Positions 1-10,352 are shown, counted from the stretch's first letter. The stretch is DNA of 64,000 nt from a virus (IMGVR_UViG_3300020463_002275:117935-181934); one strand, 5' to 3'. Numbers and translations: made by a program. The notes: generated from the sequence alone by a model not told the origin.

Positions 1-1
1 C

Positions 2-151
2 AGAGCATGTCAGTGTTACGAACAAATTGGTTGCGGACACTTTGTACCATACGGAACAGGTGGACCAGCGGCTAACCCATGTCCAGGTGTTAGAGATCAC
101 GGATGGCGCGGTGGTGACGGTGCTGTACGTATTAAATTCGTCGAAGGTTAA
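2..151 (+). CDS. 3' end of Cys/Gly-rich tail protein (partial)
   Basis: The reading frame is open from base 2 to the stop at 149-151 and the 5' part lies outside the window. The 49 visible residues align with the C-termini of the two Cys/Gly-rich proteins at 21837 and 22809: the pattern CxCY...CG, GTGGPAANPCPGVRDHG and a final AVRIKFVEG is shared with both. It is therefore a third family member, probably a surface-exposed tail-tip or adhesin-type protein (inference from its position beside giant fibre genes). A late promoter lies 15 nt downstream of its stop and serves the next gene. Confidence 0.8.
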   Translation, partial: RACQCYEQIGCGHFVPYGTGGPAANPCPGVRDHGWRGGDGAVRIKFVEG

Positions 152-165
152 TCCAAAAAATTCAA

Positions 166-172
166 ATAAATA
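166..172 (+). promoter_or_regulatory. T4-type late promoter (ATAAATA)
   Basis: The late box ATAAATA is followed by AC and lies 19 nt before the GTG start at 192. An AGGAGA Shine-Dalgarno site (180-185) lies between box and start, so this is a leadered late gene. Confidence 0.7.
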
Positions 173-191
173 CTGTGTCAGGAGAACATAA

Positions 192-3100
192 GTGGCACAA
201 GTAGGTAGAATATCTGGTCCGTTACTAACGGCCAATCTTGAACGTCAAGGTAAAGATCTAGATTTTAGAAATCAACAAACAAGTACACCTTTATTAAAAC
301 TTAAAGTTGGCACTAACAAAATTGGTGTCAATACAACCTCTCCTGCGTTTCCATTACATGTTAGTAATACAATAAGAAGTACTGAACTTACTACACCTAC
401 TATGAGTCCTGGAAATTTTACTATTTCAGGAAATGATATTAATGCCTTAACTGGTTCAATTAATATCAAAAGTGATGTAAGATCAGCAGGAATTGCAACA
501 CAACAACTTTTAATACGCGACAATAATATTAGCACTACAGTTACAAATGCAGAAGTTAATTTATTACCTAACGGCACAGGAACAATAGAATTACAAGCAA
601 ATACAAATGTAACAGGAAATTTACATGCTACAGGAAATATTACTTTAGATGGTAGTTTAGTTTTTGGTGATACCGGTGATGATAGTACACGACTTGCAGA
701 CACAGTAAAATTTAATGCAGATATTGATAGTAATATTATACCCGATGTAAATAATTCATTTGATCTTGGAGCAAATTATGCTAAATGGGATCAATTAAAT
801 TTTAATACAATAGAAGCAACTAATATACTAGGTAATAGTATTTTTCTTGAAAACGGATTAGTACAACCTGCGTCACGAGTAGGTAATATATTTTATGTTG
901 ATAAAAATGGTAACGATTCTAATGTAGGTGACCATCCAAATGGAGCATTTTTAACATTAACAAGAGCATTAAGTTTTGTTGACGCTAGTATTCAAGGACA
1001 GGTTGCTATACATATTTCAGCAGGAGAATATGAAGAAACATTTCCATTAACAGTTCCATCAAATGTAACAATTATTGGCGAAGACATACGTAACGTTGTT
1101 ATTAAACCAACAGTAGCAACAAATACAAACAATGCTTTCTTATTAGATGGTGAAACAACAATAGAAAATATTACTATACAAGATTATTTTAGTCCAGGAT
1201 ATGCATTTTCTTTTAAGCCTAATGCAACAGTTACAAGTAGAAGTCCTTATATTAGAAATGTAACTGTAATTACAAAAGGATCAGTTACAAGTGCAAACGA
1301 CCCAAGAGGTTACGATCAAGGAGATGCTGGTAAAGGTTTGTTGGTAGACGGAGCAAGTGTAACTAGTTCAAGTCAAGAAGCAAGCATGTTATTTCACAGC
1401 GTAACATTTATAACTCCAGGAGTTGAAAGTGTTAAATTAACAAACGGTGTTAGAGTTGAATGGTTAAACAGTTTCATTTACTTTGCACAACAAGGTATGT
1501 TACTTGAAAGAGGAACAACAGGACACCTAAGCACAGATGGATCAACTATACAATATGGCGCAGAAATGCGTTTGATAGGATCAGCAAACGTTTACGGAGA
1601 ATTTGGAATCAAAGCAGACGGTGCAGGTACAAATGCATATTTGATTAATCATAATTTTACTTACATAGGTACAGGCAAAAGCACAGCAAATGATCCTACT
1701 TTATCTATACATGCTAACGAAGTTGTAGAAATAAATTCCGGTAGAATAAACTATGCAACTGTAGACGAAACTGGTAATTTTAGAGTAGGTACTGCACTTT
1801 TTGTAGATCAACAAACTGGAAAAACAGAAATAGAATCTGCTAGTATTGACTTTACAAATGTTGATACACTACGTATTGTTACAGCAGGATCAACAGTAAC
1901 AATAGATGATACTAGGGTAAGAACAGATTTTATAAGATTAAGAGATAATAAATTAGAAAGTCTTGTAGGAAATTTAAAAATTGATTCTGCACCGTCAGCA
2001 TCTGTTAATATAAATGCAAATACAAATATTACTGGAAATTTAGATACATCTGGTAATACAACTATTGCAGGATCATTAGTTAGTTTAGGTGATGCAGACA
2101 CAGATAATATTAGTTTCAACAGTGATGTAACATCAGGCATGACTCCAAATGTAAATTTAGCGTTTGATCTAGGATCAGCAACAAAAAGTTGGAAAACTGC
2201 ATATGCAGAAAAATTAACAACAGATGCATTTGACATTGAAGGTAATAGAATTACTACAAAAGATTCTAATGCAGATTTAGTAATAGGTGCAAATCCTAAT
2301 CCACCTACTGTTACAGTAGGACCACAATTGAGTATAAACACAACAGAAAATGCTCCTAGAGGACTAACATTCAATAACGATGGTACAAAAATGTTTGTTG
2401 CTGGAACACAAGGTGATGATATTGGTGAATACACCCTTTCGGTTGCATTTGATGTTTCTTCAACAGTAACTTATGTAGATAGCCTTTCTGTAATTAACAA
2501 TCCAACAGCAGTAAAATTTAACTTAGATGGTACAAAAATGTACGTTACTGGTCCAGACACTAACTGCTTGACAGAATACAATCTCTCAACAGCATTTGAT
2601 GTTTCCACAGGAGTGTTTAGTCAAAATTCACCATCGTGGAAGTTTTTAGTTACACCTAGTGAAGATGATACTTTTGGCTTTGACTTTAACAATGACGGAA
2701 CAAAAGTTTACGTCTCAGGAAATCAAAGAGACAAGATTTACGAATTTAATTTACCTGGAGCATTTGATATATCATCAATAACATTTGTCCAAGAATTATA
2801 TGTAGGACTTATAGATATTGAACCATTTGGTATTGAGTGGAGCCCTAATGGTAAAAGGTTGTTTATTGTAGGAACAAGAGGCAACGGTATAGATGAATTT
2901 GAGTTAACCACAGCATTTGACATATCAACAGCAACACATGAAGGCTTTTATTCCATAGGTGGAAATCCTTCCGGCATACATATTTCACCAGACGGATTAA
3001 AAATGTTTGTTTTAGGTAACCAAAATGACAAAGTTAAAGAATATTCAACAAACACAGCATATAGATTTGTTGCTGGCATAAGCAAAATCAAAATGGGTGG

Positions 3101-4991
3101 TTTAACAACAGGACAAGCATTCACCCAAACAGATGTTAGTACATTAGACAGCGGTGATGTTAATTCTGATGTTGGTGTTACAGATAATATAACTGTTAAC
3201 TCTGATTCTTTTTTGAATAATGTTGTTACTCCATTTTTACAAGTTGATGGATTTGCTAACCTAGGAACAACAAGTTTTGTAGGAAATAGAATTACAACAA
3301 ACGAAAGTGATGCAGATTTAGTAATGGCACCTGCAGGCTCAGGCAAAGTAAAAATATTAGGTAATGCTTTAATCGAAAATACAATTATAGCACCTGAAGC
3401 AAACTACAGTTTTTCAAGTGCAGTAATGGAAAAAACAAGTGGTGATAGATTAATAACAAATAATTTTACCACAGCACAAATGATTGCTGGCGATATAGTA
3501 ATTGAAGGCAACGTTATAACAACAAATGTATCAAACTCTGATTTAGATTTTAGAGCAAGTGGTGCAGGAAAAGTAATATTAGACGAAAACGTTGACGTAG
3601 GAAAAAGTATTTCTGTTAATACTATAGGCGGTGTAGCACCAAATATTAACGCAGAAGATATTACAGCAGATTTTGCAACAATCAATACATTTTTCTCAGC
3701 ACCATCTGCCATAGTTGGTTCAATTAGTTTAGCAGGAAATAGAATTCAAACAATTGATAGTAATGCTGATTTAGAATTTAACGCAAGTGGAACAGGTAAA
3801 GTTGTTTTAGATGAAATTGTTACAATACCAAATTTAACTGTAGAAGGAAATACAAATATAGGTATTTCTACTGCACCATCTGCTACATTTGATAATGCAA
3901 CAGTTACAAATAATATAATTGCTCCTAGTAGAATTACTATGGAAGGTATTCAAATACTTGGAGATAAAATTAGAACAAAATCATCAGATAGTAATCTAGA
4001 GTTAGGTGCAAACGGAACTGGTGTTGTGCGTTTCAAAGAAGACACAACAGTATCTCAAAATGTTACAGTCAATGGGACACTTACTGCACACAATATTGGT
4101 ATAGCAGGAGATGTAGATTTAAATGAACTTGAAACAGATGGAAATATAGAATTCAATGACAACTATGTGACAACTACTGTTTCTAATAGTGATTTAGAAC
4201 TAAGAACATCAGGCGGTGCGTTTATAGATTTACAAGGAATGAAAGTTAGAGATAATGTTGTACAATCAGGTTCATCTGCAGATATACTTTTAGATCCTGT
4301 TACAAACTTAAAAATAGATAGTACAGATAGTGTTGTATTGCCAAAATCTTTAACTGATAGCACAAATACATTTAGTAACAACATTGGTGCTATACAATAT
4401 AATTCAGATGTAAATGAAATAGTAGGCCTTACAAACTCCTTTAAAAAAGTACTAGGTGCAGGACTATATAGTGATGATTTACAAACATCTGTAACTCCTA
4501 GACCAGGAAATAAAATAGAATTTACTGCACAAAGCGTCAATAGTATGACAACATCATATGGTGCTACAACAATGAATCGCTTGGAACTGACATCTGGTAT
4601 AGATATAGATGGCAACACAATCCAAACAAATATTACAAATAGTGATATAGTGCTTGCACCTGAAGCAGGACAAGGTAAAGTACAACTTGAAAAATTACAT
4701 GTACTTGATAATACTTTTACTGATACTAACACTAGCGGTGCATTTAGTATTGGCGTAACAGACAATGGTCGTGTTAAATTTAACCAAGATGGTGCGTTTG
4801 TTATTCCTGTAGGTACAAGTGCAAATAGACCAACTGTTGCAGAAATTGGTATGACACGATGGAACGTTGCTTTAGGGTACTTAGAAGTCTATACAGCAGG
4901 AGGCTGGACAGATGCTTCAGGATCTGGTGCTACTGTTAGTGCCGCAGATATGGACGAGATAATGAATGAATTTATTCTTATCTTTGGTTAA
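192..4991 (+). CDS. Giant tail fibre protein with beta-helix and five-bladed propeller-like repeats
   Basis: 1599 residues, GTG start after an AGGAGA site. The N-terminus (MAQVGRISGPLL) is nearly identical to that of the next gene, so it is probably a shared virion-attachment segment. Residues ~230-490 form a pectin-lyase-like right-handed beta-helix (YVDKNGNDSNVG, YEETFPLTVPSNVTIIGED). Around 520-545 is the motif ETGNFRVGTALFVDQQTG, shared by all four giant fibres here. Residues ~707-960 hold five ~50-residue repeats with a YVTN-propeller look (FNNDGTKMFVAG, FNLDGTKMYVTG and so on, each ending AFDISS-like). At least eight copies of a short repeat of type GNRITTxxSNADLxxxAxGxGKVxL are scattered through the chain. 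No catalytic residues were recognised. The likely role is host binding as a fibre; the exact T4 counterpart is unclear. Confidence 0.85.
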   Translation: MAQVGRISGPLLTANLERQGKDLDFRNQQTSTPLLKLKVGTNKIGVNTTSPAFPLHVSNTIRSTELTTPTMSPGNFTISGNDINALTGSINIKSDVRSAGIATQQLLIRDNNISTTVTNAEVNLLPNGTGTIELQANTNVTGNLHATGNITLDGSLVFGDTGDDSTRLADTVKFNADIDSNIIPDVNNSFDLGANYAKWDQLNFNTIEATNILGNSIFLENGLVQPASRVGNIFYVDKNGNDSNVGDHPNGAFLTLTRALSFVDASIQGQVAIHISAGEYEETFPLTVPSNVTIIGEDIRNVVIKPTVATNTNNAFLLDGETTIENITIQDYFSPGYAFSFKPNATVTSRSPYIRNVTVITKGSVTSANDPRGYDQGDAGKGLLVDGASVTSSSQEASMLFHSVTFITPGVESVKLTNGVRVEWLNSFIYFAQQGMLLERGTTGHLSTDGSTIQYGAEMRLIGSANVYGEFGIKADGAGTNAYLINHNFTYIGTGKSTANDPTLSIHANEVVEINSGRINYATVDETGNFRVGTALFVDQQTGKTEIESASIDFTNVDTLRIVTAGSTVTIDDTRVRTDFIRLRDNKLESLVGNLKIDSAPSASVNINANTNITGNLDTSGNTTIAGSLVSLGDADTDNISFNSDVTSGMTPNVNLAFDLGSATKSWKTAYAEKLTTDAFDIEGNRITTKDSNADLVIGANPNPPTVTVGPQLSINTTENAPRGLTFNNDGTKMFVAGTQGDDIGEYTLSVAFDVSSTVTYVDSLSVINNPTAVKFNLDGTKMYVTGPDTNCLTEYNLSTAFDVSTGVFSQNSPSWKFLVTPSEDDTFGFDFNNDGTKVYVSGNQRDKIYEFNLPGAFDISSITFVQELYVGLIDIEPFGIEWSPNGKRLFIVGTRGNGIDEFELTTAFDISTATHEGFYSIGGNPSGIHISPDGLKMFVLGNQNDKVKEYSTNTAYRFVAGISKIKMGGLTTGQAFTQTDVSTLDSGDVNSDVGVTDNITVNSDSFLNNVVTPFLQVDGFANLGTTSFVGNRITTNESDADLVMAPAGSGKVKILGNALIENTIIAPEANYSFSSAVMEKTSGDRLITNNFTTAQMIAGDIVIEGNVITTNVSNSDLDFRASGAGKVILDENVDVGKSISVNTIGGVAPNINAEDITADFATINTFFSAPSAIVGSISLAGNRIQTIDSNADLEFNASGTGKVVLDEIVTIPNLTVEGNTNIGISTAPSATFDNATVTNNIIAPSRITMEGIQILGDKIRTKSSDSNLELGANGTGVVRFKEDTTVSQNVTVNGTLTAHNIGIAGDVDLNELETDGNIEFNDNYVTTTVSNSDLELRTSGGAFIDLQGMKVRDNVVQSGSSADILLDPVTNLKIDSTDSVVLPKSLTDSTNTFSNNIGAIQYNSDVNEIVGLTNSFKKVLGAGLYSDDLQTSVTPRPGNKIEFTAQSVNSMTTSYGATTMNRLELTSGIDIDGNTIQTNITNSDIVLAPEAGQGKVQLEKLHVLDNTFTDTNTSGAFSIGVTDNGRVKFNQDGAFVIPVGTSANRPTVAEIGMTRWNVALGYLEVYTAGGWTDASGSGATVSAADMDEIMNEFILIFG

Positions 4992-5017
4992 GTTACCACT
5001 TATATTATCTATATTCA

Positions 5018-5025
5018 TATAAATA
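5018..5025 (+). promoter_or_regulatory. T4-type late promoter (TATAAATA)
   Basis: A perfect TATAAATA followed by C, 106 nt before the ATG at 5132. It gives the longest predicted late leader in the window. Confidence 0.75.
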
Positions 5026-5131
5026 CAGTATAACAAAGAATTAGACCTAAAATTCTTTTGTTATTAATACTGTGGTCAACCCGCAATGCAAGGTGGTTGG
5101 AGGGACAGGATCCCCGTGTTAAGGAGTAGAG
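5026..5131 (+). other. Long 5' leader with possible hairpins
   Basis: This non-coding leader lies between the late promoter and the fibre gene. Two hairpins can be drawn by eye: AACAAAGAATT (5032-5042) with AATTCTTTTGTT (5051-5062), one bulge, and CAACC (5078-5082) with GGTTG (5095-5099) around a GC-containing loop. The second half is much more GC-rich than its surroundings. AAGGAG (5121-5126) before the ATG is the ribosome site. No known RNA family was recognised. Confidence 0.4.
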
Positions 5132-8100
5132 ATGGCAGTAGGTCGCATATCCGGTCCGCTCTTAAAGTCAAATCTCATTAGAAATGGGATTGATTTGGCT
5201 TTTGAGACAGACCTTTTATACTTAGATGTAAATAACAACCGCATCGGTATTAATACAGCAACTCCACAACACGAATTAGACGTTGGCGGCACAATCAAAA
5301 GTACAAATGTTGTTTTAGATAAACTAACAGCAGGAAACATTGTAATTGAGAATAATGATATTACAAGTACTTCAGGAACAGTCAACTTAGGTACTGCTGA
5401 TCAAATTGTTTTCCAAAACAAATTAATAATTGATAGTTTTGAAATAAACGACAATACAATCAGAACAACTGATTCAAACGCAAATTTAGAAATTGACCCA
5501 AGCGGAACGGGTACTATTGAACTACTAGCAAATACAAATGTATCTGGTAATTTACACGCTACAGGAAATATTAGTGCAGATGGTAATATAGTATTAGGTG
5601 ATGCCGACACAGATAATATTAATTTTAATGCTGAAATTGCAAGTAATATAATACCAAATGCAAACAGCACATATAATTTAGGTACTAGTACAAAAGCATG
5701 GAATAATGTTCATGTAGAAAATGTTAACGGACAAATTATAAATGCACAAACAGCAAATATAGCAGGAATAAATTTAGGTACTAGACACGCTAATACTTTA
5801 TATGTTTCAGAAAACGGTAGCAATAATAATGCAGGTAATCATCCGCAATCACCTTATCAAACTGTTGAGAAAGCAATACAAAATGCTACAGCAGGAGATA
5901 CTATTCACATTTATCCAGGAGTATATCAAGAAAGACTGCCGTTAGTAATACCAGCAGGAGTTACAATCAAAGGACATAGCATGAGATCAGTTACTATCAA
6001 ACCTGATAGTGTTGACTCAGAAGATGTATTTCATTTAAATGGTGAAACAACTGTAGAAGATTTAACAATACAAGATTTTTACTACAACAGCGGAACTGAT
6101 GTAGGTTATGCTTTTAAATTTGCACCTAACTTTAAAGTTACATCACGTAGTCCATATATTAGAAACGTAACTGTTATTACAAAAGGTTCAGTTACAAATG
6201 CAAGTGATCCAAGAGGATTTAATCAAGGCGATGCAGGTAAAGGTGCTTTATTAGACGGAAGTGTTGCACATGCAGATTCAAAAGAGGCAAGTGTTTTATT
6301 TCATGCCGCAACATTTATTACTCCAGGTGTTGATGCGTTAACATGTAAGAACGGTGTTAGAATAGAATGGCTTAATTCATTTACTTACTTTGCTAATAGA
6401 GGATTTTATGCCACACACGGATCAACTGGATTAAAAGGTTCAGGTGAAACAGAATTTAGAGTAAGTGATGTTACAGGCACTTTTAATGCAGGTGAAACTT
6501 TTGCTGTTAACAGCATAGATGGTAGTACTGTATTAGCAAGTGGAGTCATTGACAGAAAAGATGCTGACGGAAAATTTTACATTGATGGAAATGTACAAGG
6601 AATTACAGAAGCAACAACAAGAACTGCAAAAGCAATAGCATTTAATGGTAATGCAAAATTAAGCACTACAACTAAAAAGTTTGGAACATCAAGTTTATTC
6701 TTAGTTTCAAACAGTTTTTTAAGTTTAGGTGCTCATGACGATTTTGGTTTTAGCACAAATGATTTTACTATAGAAGCGTGGATTTATTCAGGTGTTACAT
6801 CATTTCCTTTTAAAAATTCTATATTTGATTTTAGAGCAGGTATTGCAACAGATACTGCGCCTTACTTTTATTTCCAATCAGGAGCATTGAAATATAATGT
6901 TGGTGATGCTACAGTAATAAGTGCCGGAACACTATCTGATAACCAATGGCATCATGTTGCAGTAAGTAGATTTGCTGGTGGTACAAGATTATATCTTGAC
7001 GGTAATCAAGTAGGTAGCACATACGTTGACAACAACGATTATGGAACTACAAAGCCACTTAAAATAGGAACTGACTTCTCAACAACATCTTTTTATCAGA
7101 ACGGTTTTATAGACGACATAAGAATTAGTAACAGTGCAAGGTATCTTGATACAACTTATACAGTGCCTACATCACAAATTGTTGGTGACACCAACACTGT
7201 TTTTCTTACTCATTTAGATGGTGCAAATAATGCAACTGCAATTACAGAAGATGTAAAAGTAAAACAAAATTTAACATTTAGTGGCGGAGCAACTGCAAAC
7301 TTTATTGACTTATACAACACAACAGACTTTGGTGCTGAAATAAGATCAATAGGATCTGCAAACATCTACGGTAACAAAGGTGCAGTAGGTGATGGTAACG
7401 GTGTGTTAATGTATTTGATAGGACACAACTTTGCGTACATAGGAAATGGCAAAGAAGTTACCAATGATGAAACAACTGTAATACAAGCAAACGAAGTAGA
7501 AGAATTAAACAACGCAAAAGTTAGATTTACAAGTGTTGACCAAAAAGGAGACTTTAGAGTTGGAGACAAGTTTTTTGTTAATCAAGAAACAGGCGAAGTT
7601 GTTTTTGATGCTGTAAATTTAAACATCAATACACCACAAGGTATTACTTTTGGCTCAGGCGGTAATGTAACATTTATTGACGGTACTAAGATTGAAACAG
7701 GTGATTTTAGATTAAGTGGAAACACTATTGAAACACTTACACAAAACTTTGTTATTGATAGTGCAACAAATACAGTTGACATTGAAGCAGATACAAACAT
7801 AACAGGTAACTTAGCAGTTACAGGAAACTTTACACTTGGTGGCAATATCACAATAGGTGATGCAGATACAGATAGTGTTGAATTTGCTTCAGATGTAAAC
7901 AGTGATATTTTACCAAACACAGATAATACTTTTGATTTAGGTGCAACTACAAAGCGTTGGAAAAATATTTACGCTAATAATTTTGATAACGGTAATCTTA
8001 AAATTGAAGGCAATACTATATCAGCACAAGATAGCAATAGTGATTTAGAACTTGTTGCATCAGGATCAGGATCAGTAGTTGTTCCTAACAATAATGTTGA

Positions 8101-10018
8101 GATAACAGGAACATTTACTGCTAATGATACTGCAACATTTAATAATACTGTTACAGTAAATAATAATTTAAATGTTACAGGCGGAATAAATCAAACTGGT
8201 TCAACTACAACAATTAATGCAAACCTTACAGTGCGTGATGGATTGATTGTAGACAATAGTGTACAATTTGAAAACATTTTTATATCAGGTAACAAAATAC
8301 AAACAACTGATTCAAACAGCGACTTAGAACTTGATGCCGCTGGTACAGGAAGAGTAGTATTTCCAGATGCAGACTTAGAAGTTGGTGGAAACATTGTTGT
8401 AGCAGGTACTGCACAGTTTGCGAACTTAGCGGCAAGTGGTACTATAACTGCTGATACTATAACTGTTAACACAGCAACATTTAATGGTCAACTTAACTTA
8501 GAAGATATTGAATTTAATGACAACTATATTACTACAACAGAATCAAATAGTAATTTAGAATTAAGAGCCGCAGGAACAGGTAAAATTGTTTTTCCTGATA
8601 ACGATGTAGACATCACAGGTGATTTGAATGTGTCAGGTACTGTACAATTTAATAGTTTATCTGGTAATGTTTATACTACAAATTCATTAACAGTAAACAG
8701 AGAACTTAATATTAATGGCCAAGTACAATTTGAAGATATTGAAATTAATGACAATTACATTACAACAACATTATCAAACAGTGATTTAGAATTACGTGCA
8801 AACGGCTCAGGAAGTATTGCGTTCTTAAATGATGCAATAGCAAAAACTAATTTAACAGTTGACGGCACTACTACTTTTGTAGGAAATATTACTGGTACAA
8901 CAGCAACATTTGACGATGTAACTATTAATAATAATATGACTGTGCAAGGTCAAATTAATTTTGATAATATACAAATTAATGACAATACAATTACAACAAC
9001 AGAGTCAAACAGTGACTTAGAACTAGAAGCAAGTGGAACAGGTACAGTAATTATACCAAGTAACAATGTTGTTGTCGAAAAAGATCTAACTGTACAAGGT
9101 GTATTGAATGCAGACAACTTAGATGCTTTAGGTAGAGTAACAGCAAATAGTTTTAGCACTGGTGATATTTTAATTGATGATAATTTTATTACAACAACAC
9201 AATCCAACAGTGATTTAGAATTAAGAGCACATGGTACTGGTAAAGTAACATTAGATGATATTAAATTTAACAATAATATAATAAGCAGTACAGCAGATAT
9301 GGTGTTGAATCCAGGTAGCGGTGTGTTACAAATTGATAGTATTGATAGTGTAATTATACCAAAAGGTGCATCAGCAGACCGTAATAGCACACCAGTAACA
9401 GGTATGTTACGTTATAACACTGACACAAACAGTTTTGAAGGATATAACGGACAGTGGGTATCGTTGCATGATGGATTACAAGATGGCGACGGTGATACAA
9501 AAATTACACCAGAATTAATACCCGGAGCCAATGATAATGTTATAAGATTCTATAATGCAGGGGCTTTAACAGCAGATTTAACTAGCCAACGGTTTAGCAC
9601 CAACAAATTAATTGTTGATGATATAGAAATCGACGGTAATGAAATAAAAACGATAACTACTAATGCAGACTTAGTATTATCTGGAAACGGAACTGGCGGA
9701 ATTGTACTTGATCACTTCAAATTTGATGCTAATTCAATTACAAACACAGTTTCAGATAGTGTAACACTTTTCAATTCAACTGGAACAGGTTACTACAAGT
9801 TTGCAGGAACAGGTGGAGTTGTAATACCAACCGGTAACAACGTTCAGCGTCCAACAACAAGTTATGCTGAAACAGGCATGATGAGATACAATAACGAAGA
9901 CGATCGTGTTGAGATCTATGATGGAACAAACTGGGCTAGTGTTGCAGGTTCAAGCGGTGGAATAAGTAGAAATGATGCTGAAGGCATCGCACTAGAATTT
10001 GTATTAGTATTAGGATAA
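5132..10018 (+). CDS. Giant tail fibre protein, beta-helix with inserted LamG-like domain
   Basis: 1628 residues, paralogue of the protein at 192 (MAVGRISGPLL start). A beta-helix starts at ~220 (LYVSENGSNNNAG, YQERLPLVIPAGVTIKGH). It is interrupted at ~500-675 by a concanavalin/LamG-like jellyroll: AFNGNAKLSTTTKKFGTSSL, DFTIEAWIY, DNQWHHVAVSR, GTRLYLDGNQVGS, GFIDDIRISNSARY. The helix resumes at ~727 (GAEIRSIGSANIYGNKG). The common motif QKGDFRVGDKFFVNQETGE follows at ~800. The C-terminal half carries eight or nine copies of the DNYITTTxSNSDLELRAxGTGK repeat. LamG domains often bind glycans, so this copy may recognise a different surface sugar from its paralogue (inference). Confidence 0.87.
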   Translation: MAVGRISGPLLKSNLIRNGIDLAFETDLLYLDVNNNRIGINTATPQHELDVGGTIKSTNVVLDKLTAGNIVIENNDITSTSGTVNLGTADQIVFQNKLIIDSFEINDNTIRTTDSNANLEIDPSGTGTIELLANTNVSGNLHATGNISADGNIVLGDADTDNINFNAEIASNIIPNANSTYNLGTSTKAWNNVHVENVNGQIINAQTANIAGINLGTRHANTLYVSENGSNNNAGNHPQSPYQTVEKAIQNATAGDTIHIYPGVYQERLPLVIPAGVTIKGHSMRSVTIKPDSVDSEDVFHLNGETTVEDLTIQDFYYNSGTDVGYAFKFAPNFKVTSRSPYIRNVTVITKGSVTNASDPRGFNQGDAGKGALLDGSVAHADSKEASVLFHAATFITPGVDALTCKNGVRIEWLNSFTYFANRGFYATHGSTGLKGSGETEFRVSDVTGTFNAGETFAVNSIDGSTVLASGVIDRKDADGKFYIDGNVQGITEATTRTAKAIAFNGNAKLSTTTKKFGTSSLFLVSNSFLSLGAHDDFGFSTNDFTIEAWIYSGVTSFPFKNSIFDFRAGIATDTAPYFYFQSGALKYNVGDATVISAGTLSDNQWHHVAVSRFAGGTRLYLDGNQVGSTYVDNNDYGTTKPLKIGTDFSTTSFYQNGFIDDIRISNSARYLDTTYTVPTSQIVGDTNTVFLTHLDGANNATAITEDVKVKQNLTFSGGATANFIDLYNTTDFGAEIRSIGSANIYGNKGAVGDGNGVLMYLIGHNFAYIGNGKEVTNDETTVIQANEVEELNNAKVRFTSVDQKGDFRVGDKFFVNQETGEVVFDAVNLNINTPQGITFGSGGNVTFIDGTKIETGDFRLSGNTIETLTQNFVIDSATNTVDIEADTNITGNLAVTGNFTLGGNITIGDADTDSVEFASDVNSDILPNTDNTFDLGATTKRWKNIYANNFDNGNLKIEGNTISAQDSNSDLELVASGSGSVVVPNNNVEITGTFTANDTATFNNTVTVNNNLNVTGGINQTGSTTTINANLTVRDGLIVDNSVQFENIFISGNKIQTTDSNSDLELDAAGTGRVVFPDADLEVGGNIVVAGTAQFANLAASGTITADTITVNTATFNGQLNLEDIEFNDNYITTTESNSNLELRAAGTGKIVFPDNDVDITGDLNVSGTVQFNSLSGNVYTTNSLTVNRELNINGQVQFEDIEINDNYITTTLSNSDLELRANGSGSIAFLNDAIAKTNLTVDGTTTFVGNITGTTATFDDVTINNNMTVQGQINFDNIQINDNTITTTESNSDLELEASGTGTVIIPSNNVVVEKDLTVQGVLNADNLDALGRVTANSFSTGDILIDDNFITTTQSNSDLELRAHGTGKVTLDDIKFNNNIISSTADMVLNPGSGVLQIDSIDSVIIPKGASADRNSTPVTGMLRYNTDTNSFEGYNGQWVSLHDGLQDGDGDTKITPELIPGANDNVIRFYNAGALTADLTSQRFSTNKLIVDDIEIDGNEIKTITTNADLVLSGNGTGGIVLDHFKFDANSITNTVSDSVTLFNSTGTGYYKFAGTGGVVIPTGNNVQRPTTSYAETGMMRYNNEDDRVEIYDGTNWASVAGSSGGISRNDAEGIALEFVLVLG

Positions 10019-10022
10019 AGAT

Positions 10023-10352
10023 ATGGCAACGTTTTTTAGAACAAAAGTAATTAAAGACATAGGAACACAAAAGATTGTAGTGTTTGAAGTACCAGCGGCA
10101 ACTAACGCAACAGTTATCGGACTGAACTTAGCAAACATTACAGACTTTGCAGTAACAGCAAGTGTATTAATTAAAGATGACGGAAGTGTTGAAGGATTTT
10201 ATGTTAAAGATGTTATGATACCTCCCCAAACAGCATTCAAGGCAATGATTGGTGGAGAAAAAATTGTTTTGCCAACAGGACATCAATTAATAGTACAGTC
10301 TAGTTCAACTGCCAGCATTGATGCTGTTGTAAGTTATGTGGATATACAGTAA
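10023..10352 (+). CDS. Small virion-associated protein, unknown
   Basis: 109 residues, starting 4 nt after the fibre gene and 10 nt before the cupredoxin gene, so co-transcribed with both. It has no signal peptide or membrane segment. The alternating hydrophobic pattern (KIVVFEVPAATNATVIGLNL, AVTASVLIKDDGS, KIVLPTGHQLIVQSS, ASIDAVVSYVDI) suggests an all-beta sandwich. Spacing and size resemble the 106-residue product at 21148, which follows the second pair of fibres and has a comparable layout (IVLAAGQKIVCYAS, ISAVAMGIE). It may be a small structural or decoration protein. No family was recognised with confidence. Confidence 0.6.
   Translation: MATFFRTKVIKDIGTQKIVVFEVPAATNATVIGLNLANITDFAVTASVLIKDDGSVEGFYVKDVMIPPQTAFKAMIGGEKIVLPTGHQLIVQSSSTASIDAVVSYVDIQ

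Noticed and set aside
4163-4765. Long open frames on the minus strand opposite the fibre genes (also 1808-2434, 19182-19892)
   Set aside because: They mirror the repeated low-complexity codons of the plus-strand genes, have no ribosome site or promoter, and their translations are Val/Leu/Ser-rich with no domain.
8490-9300. Regular repeated DNA in the fibre genes as a CRISPR-like array
   Set aside because: The repeats are in frame, diverge at third positions and translate to the DNYITTTxSNSDLEL protein repeat; there are no constant-length unique spacers.
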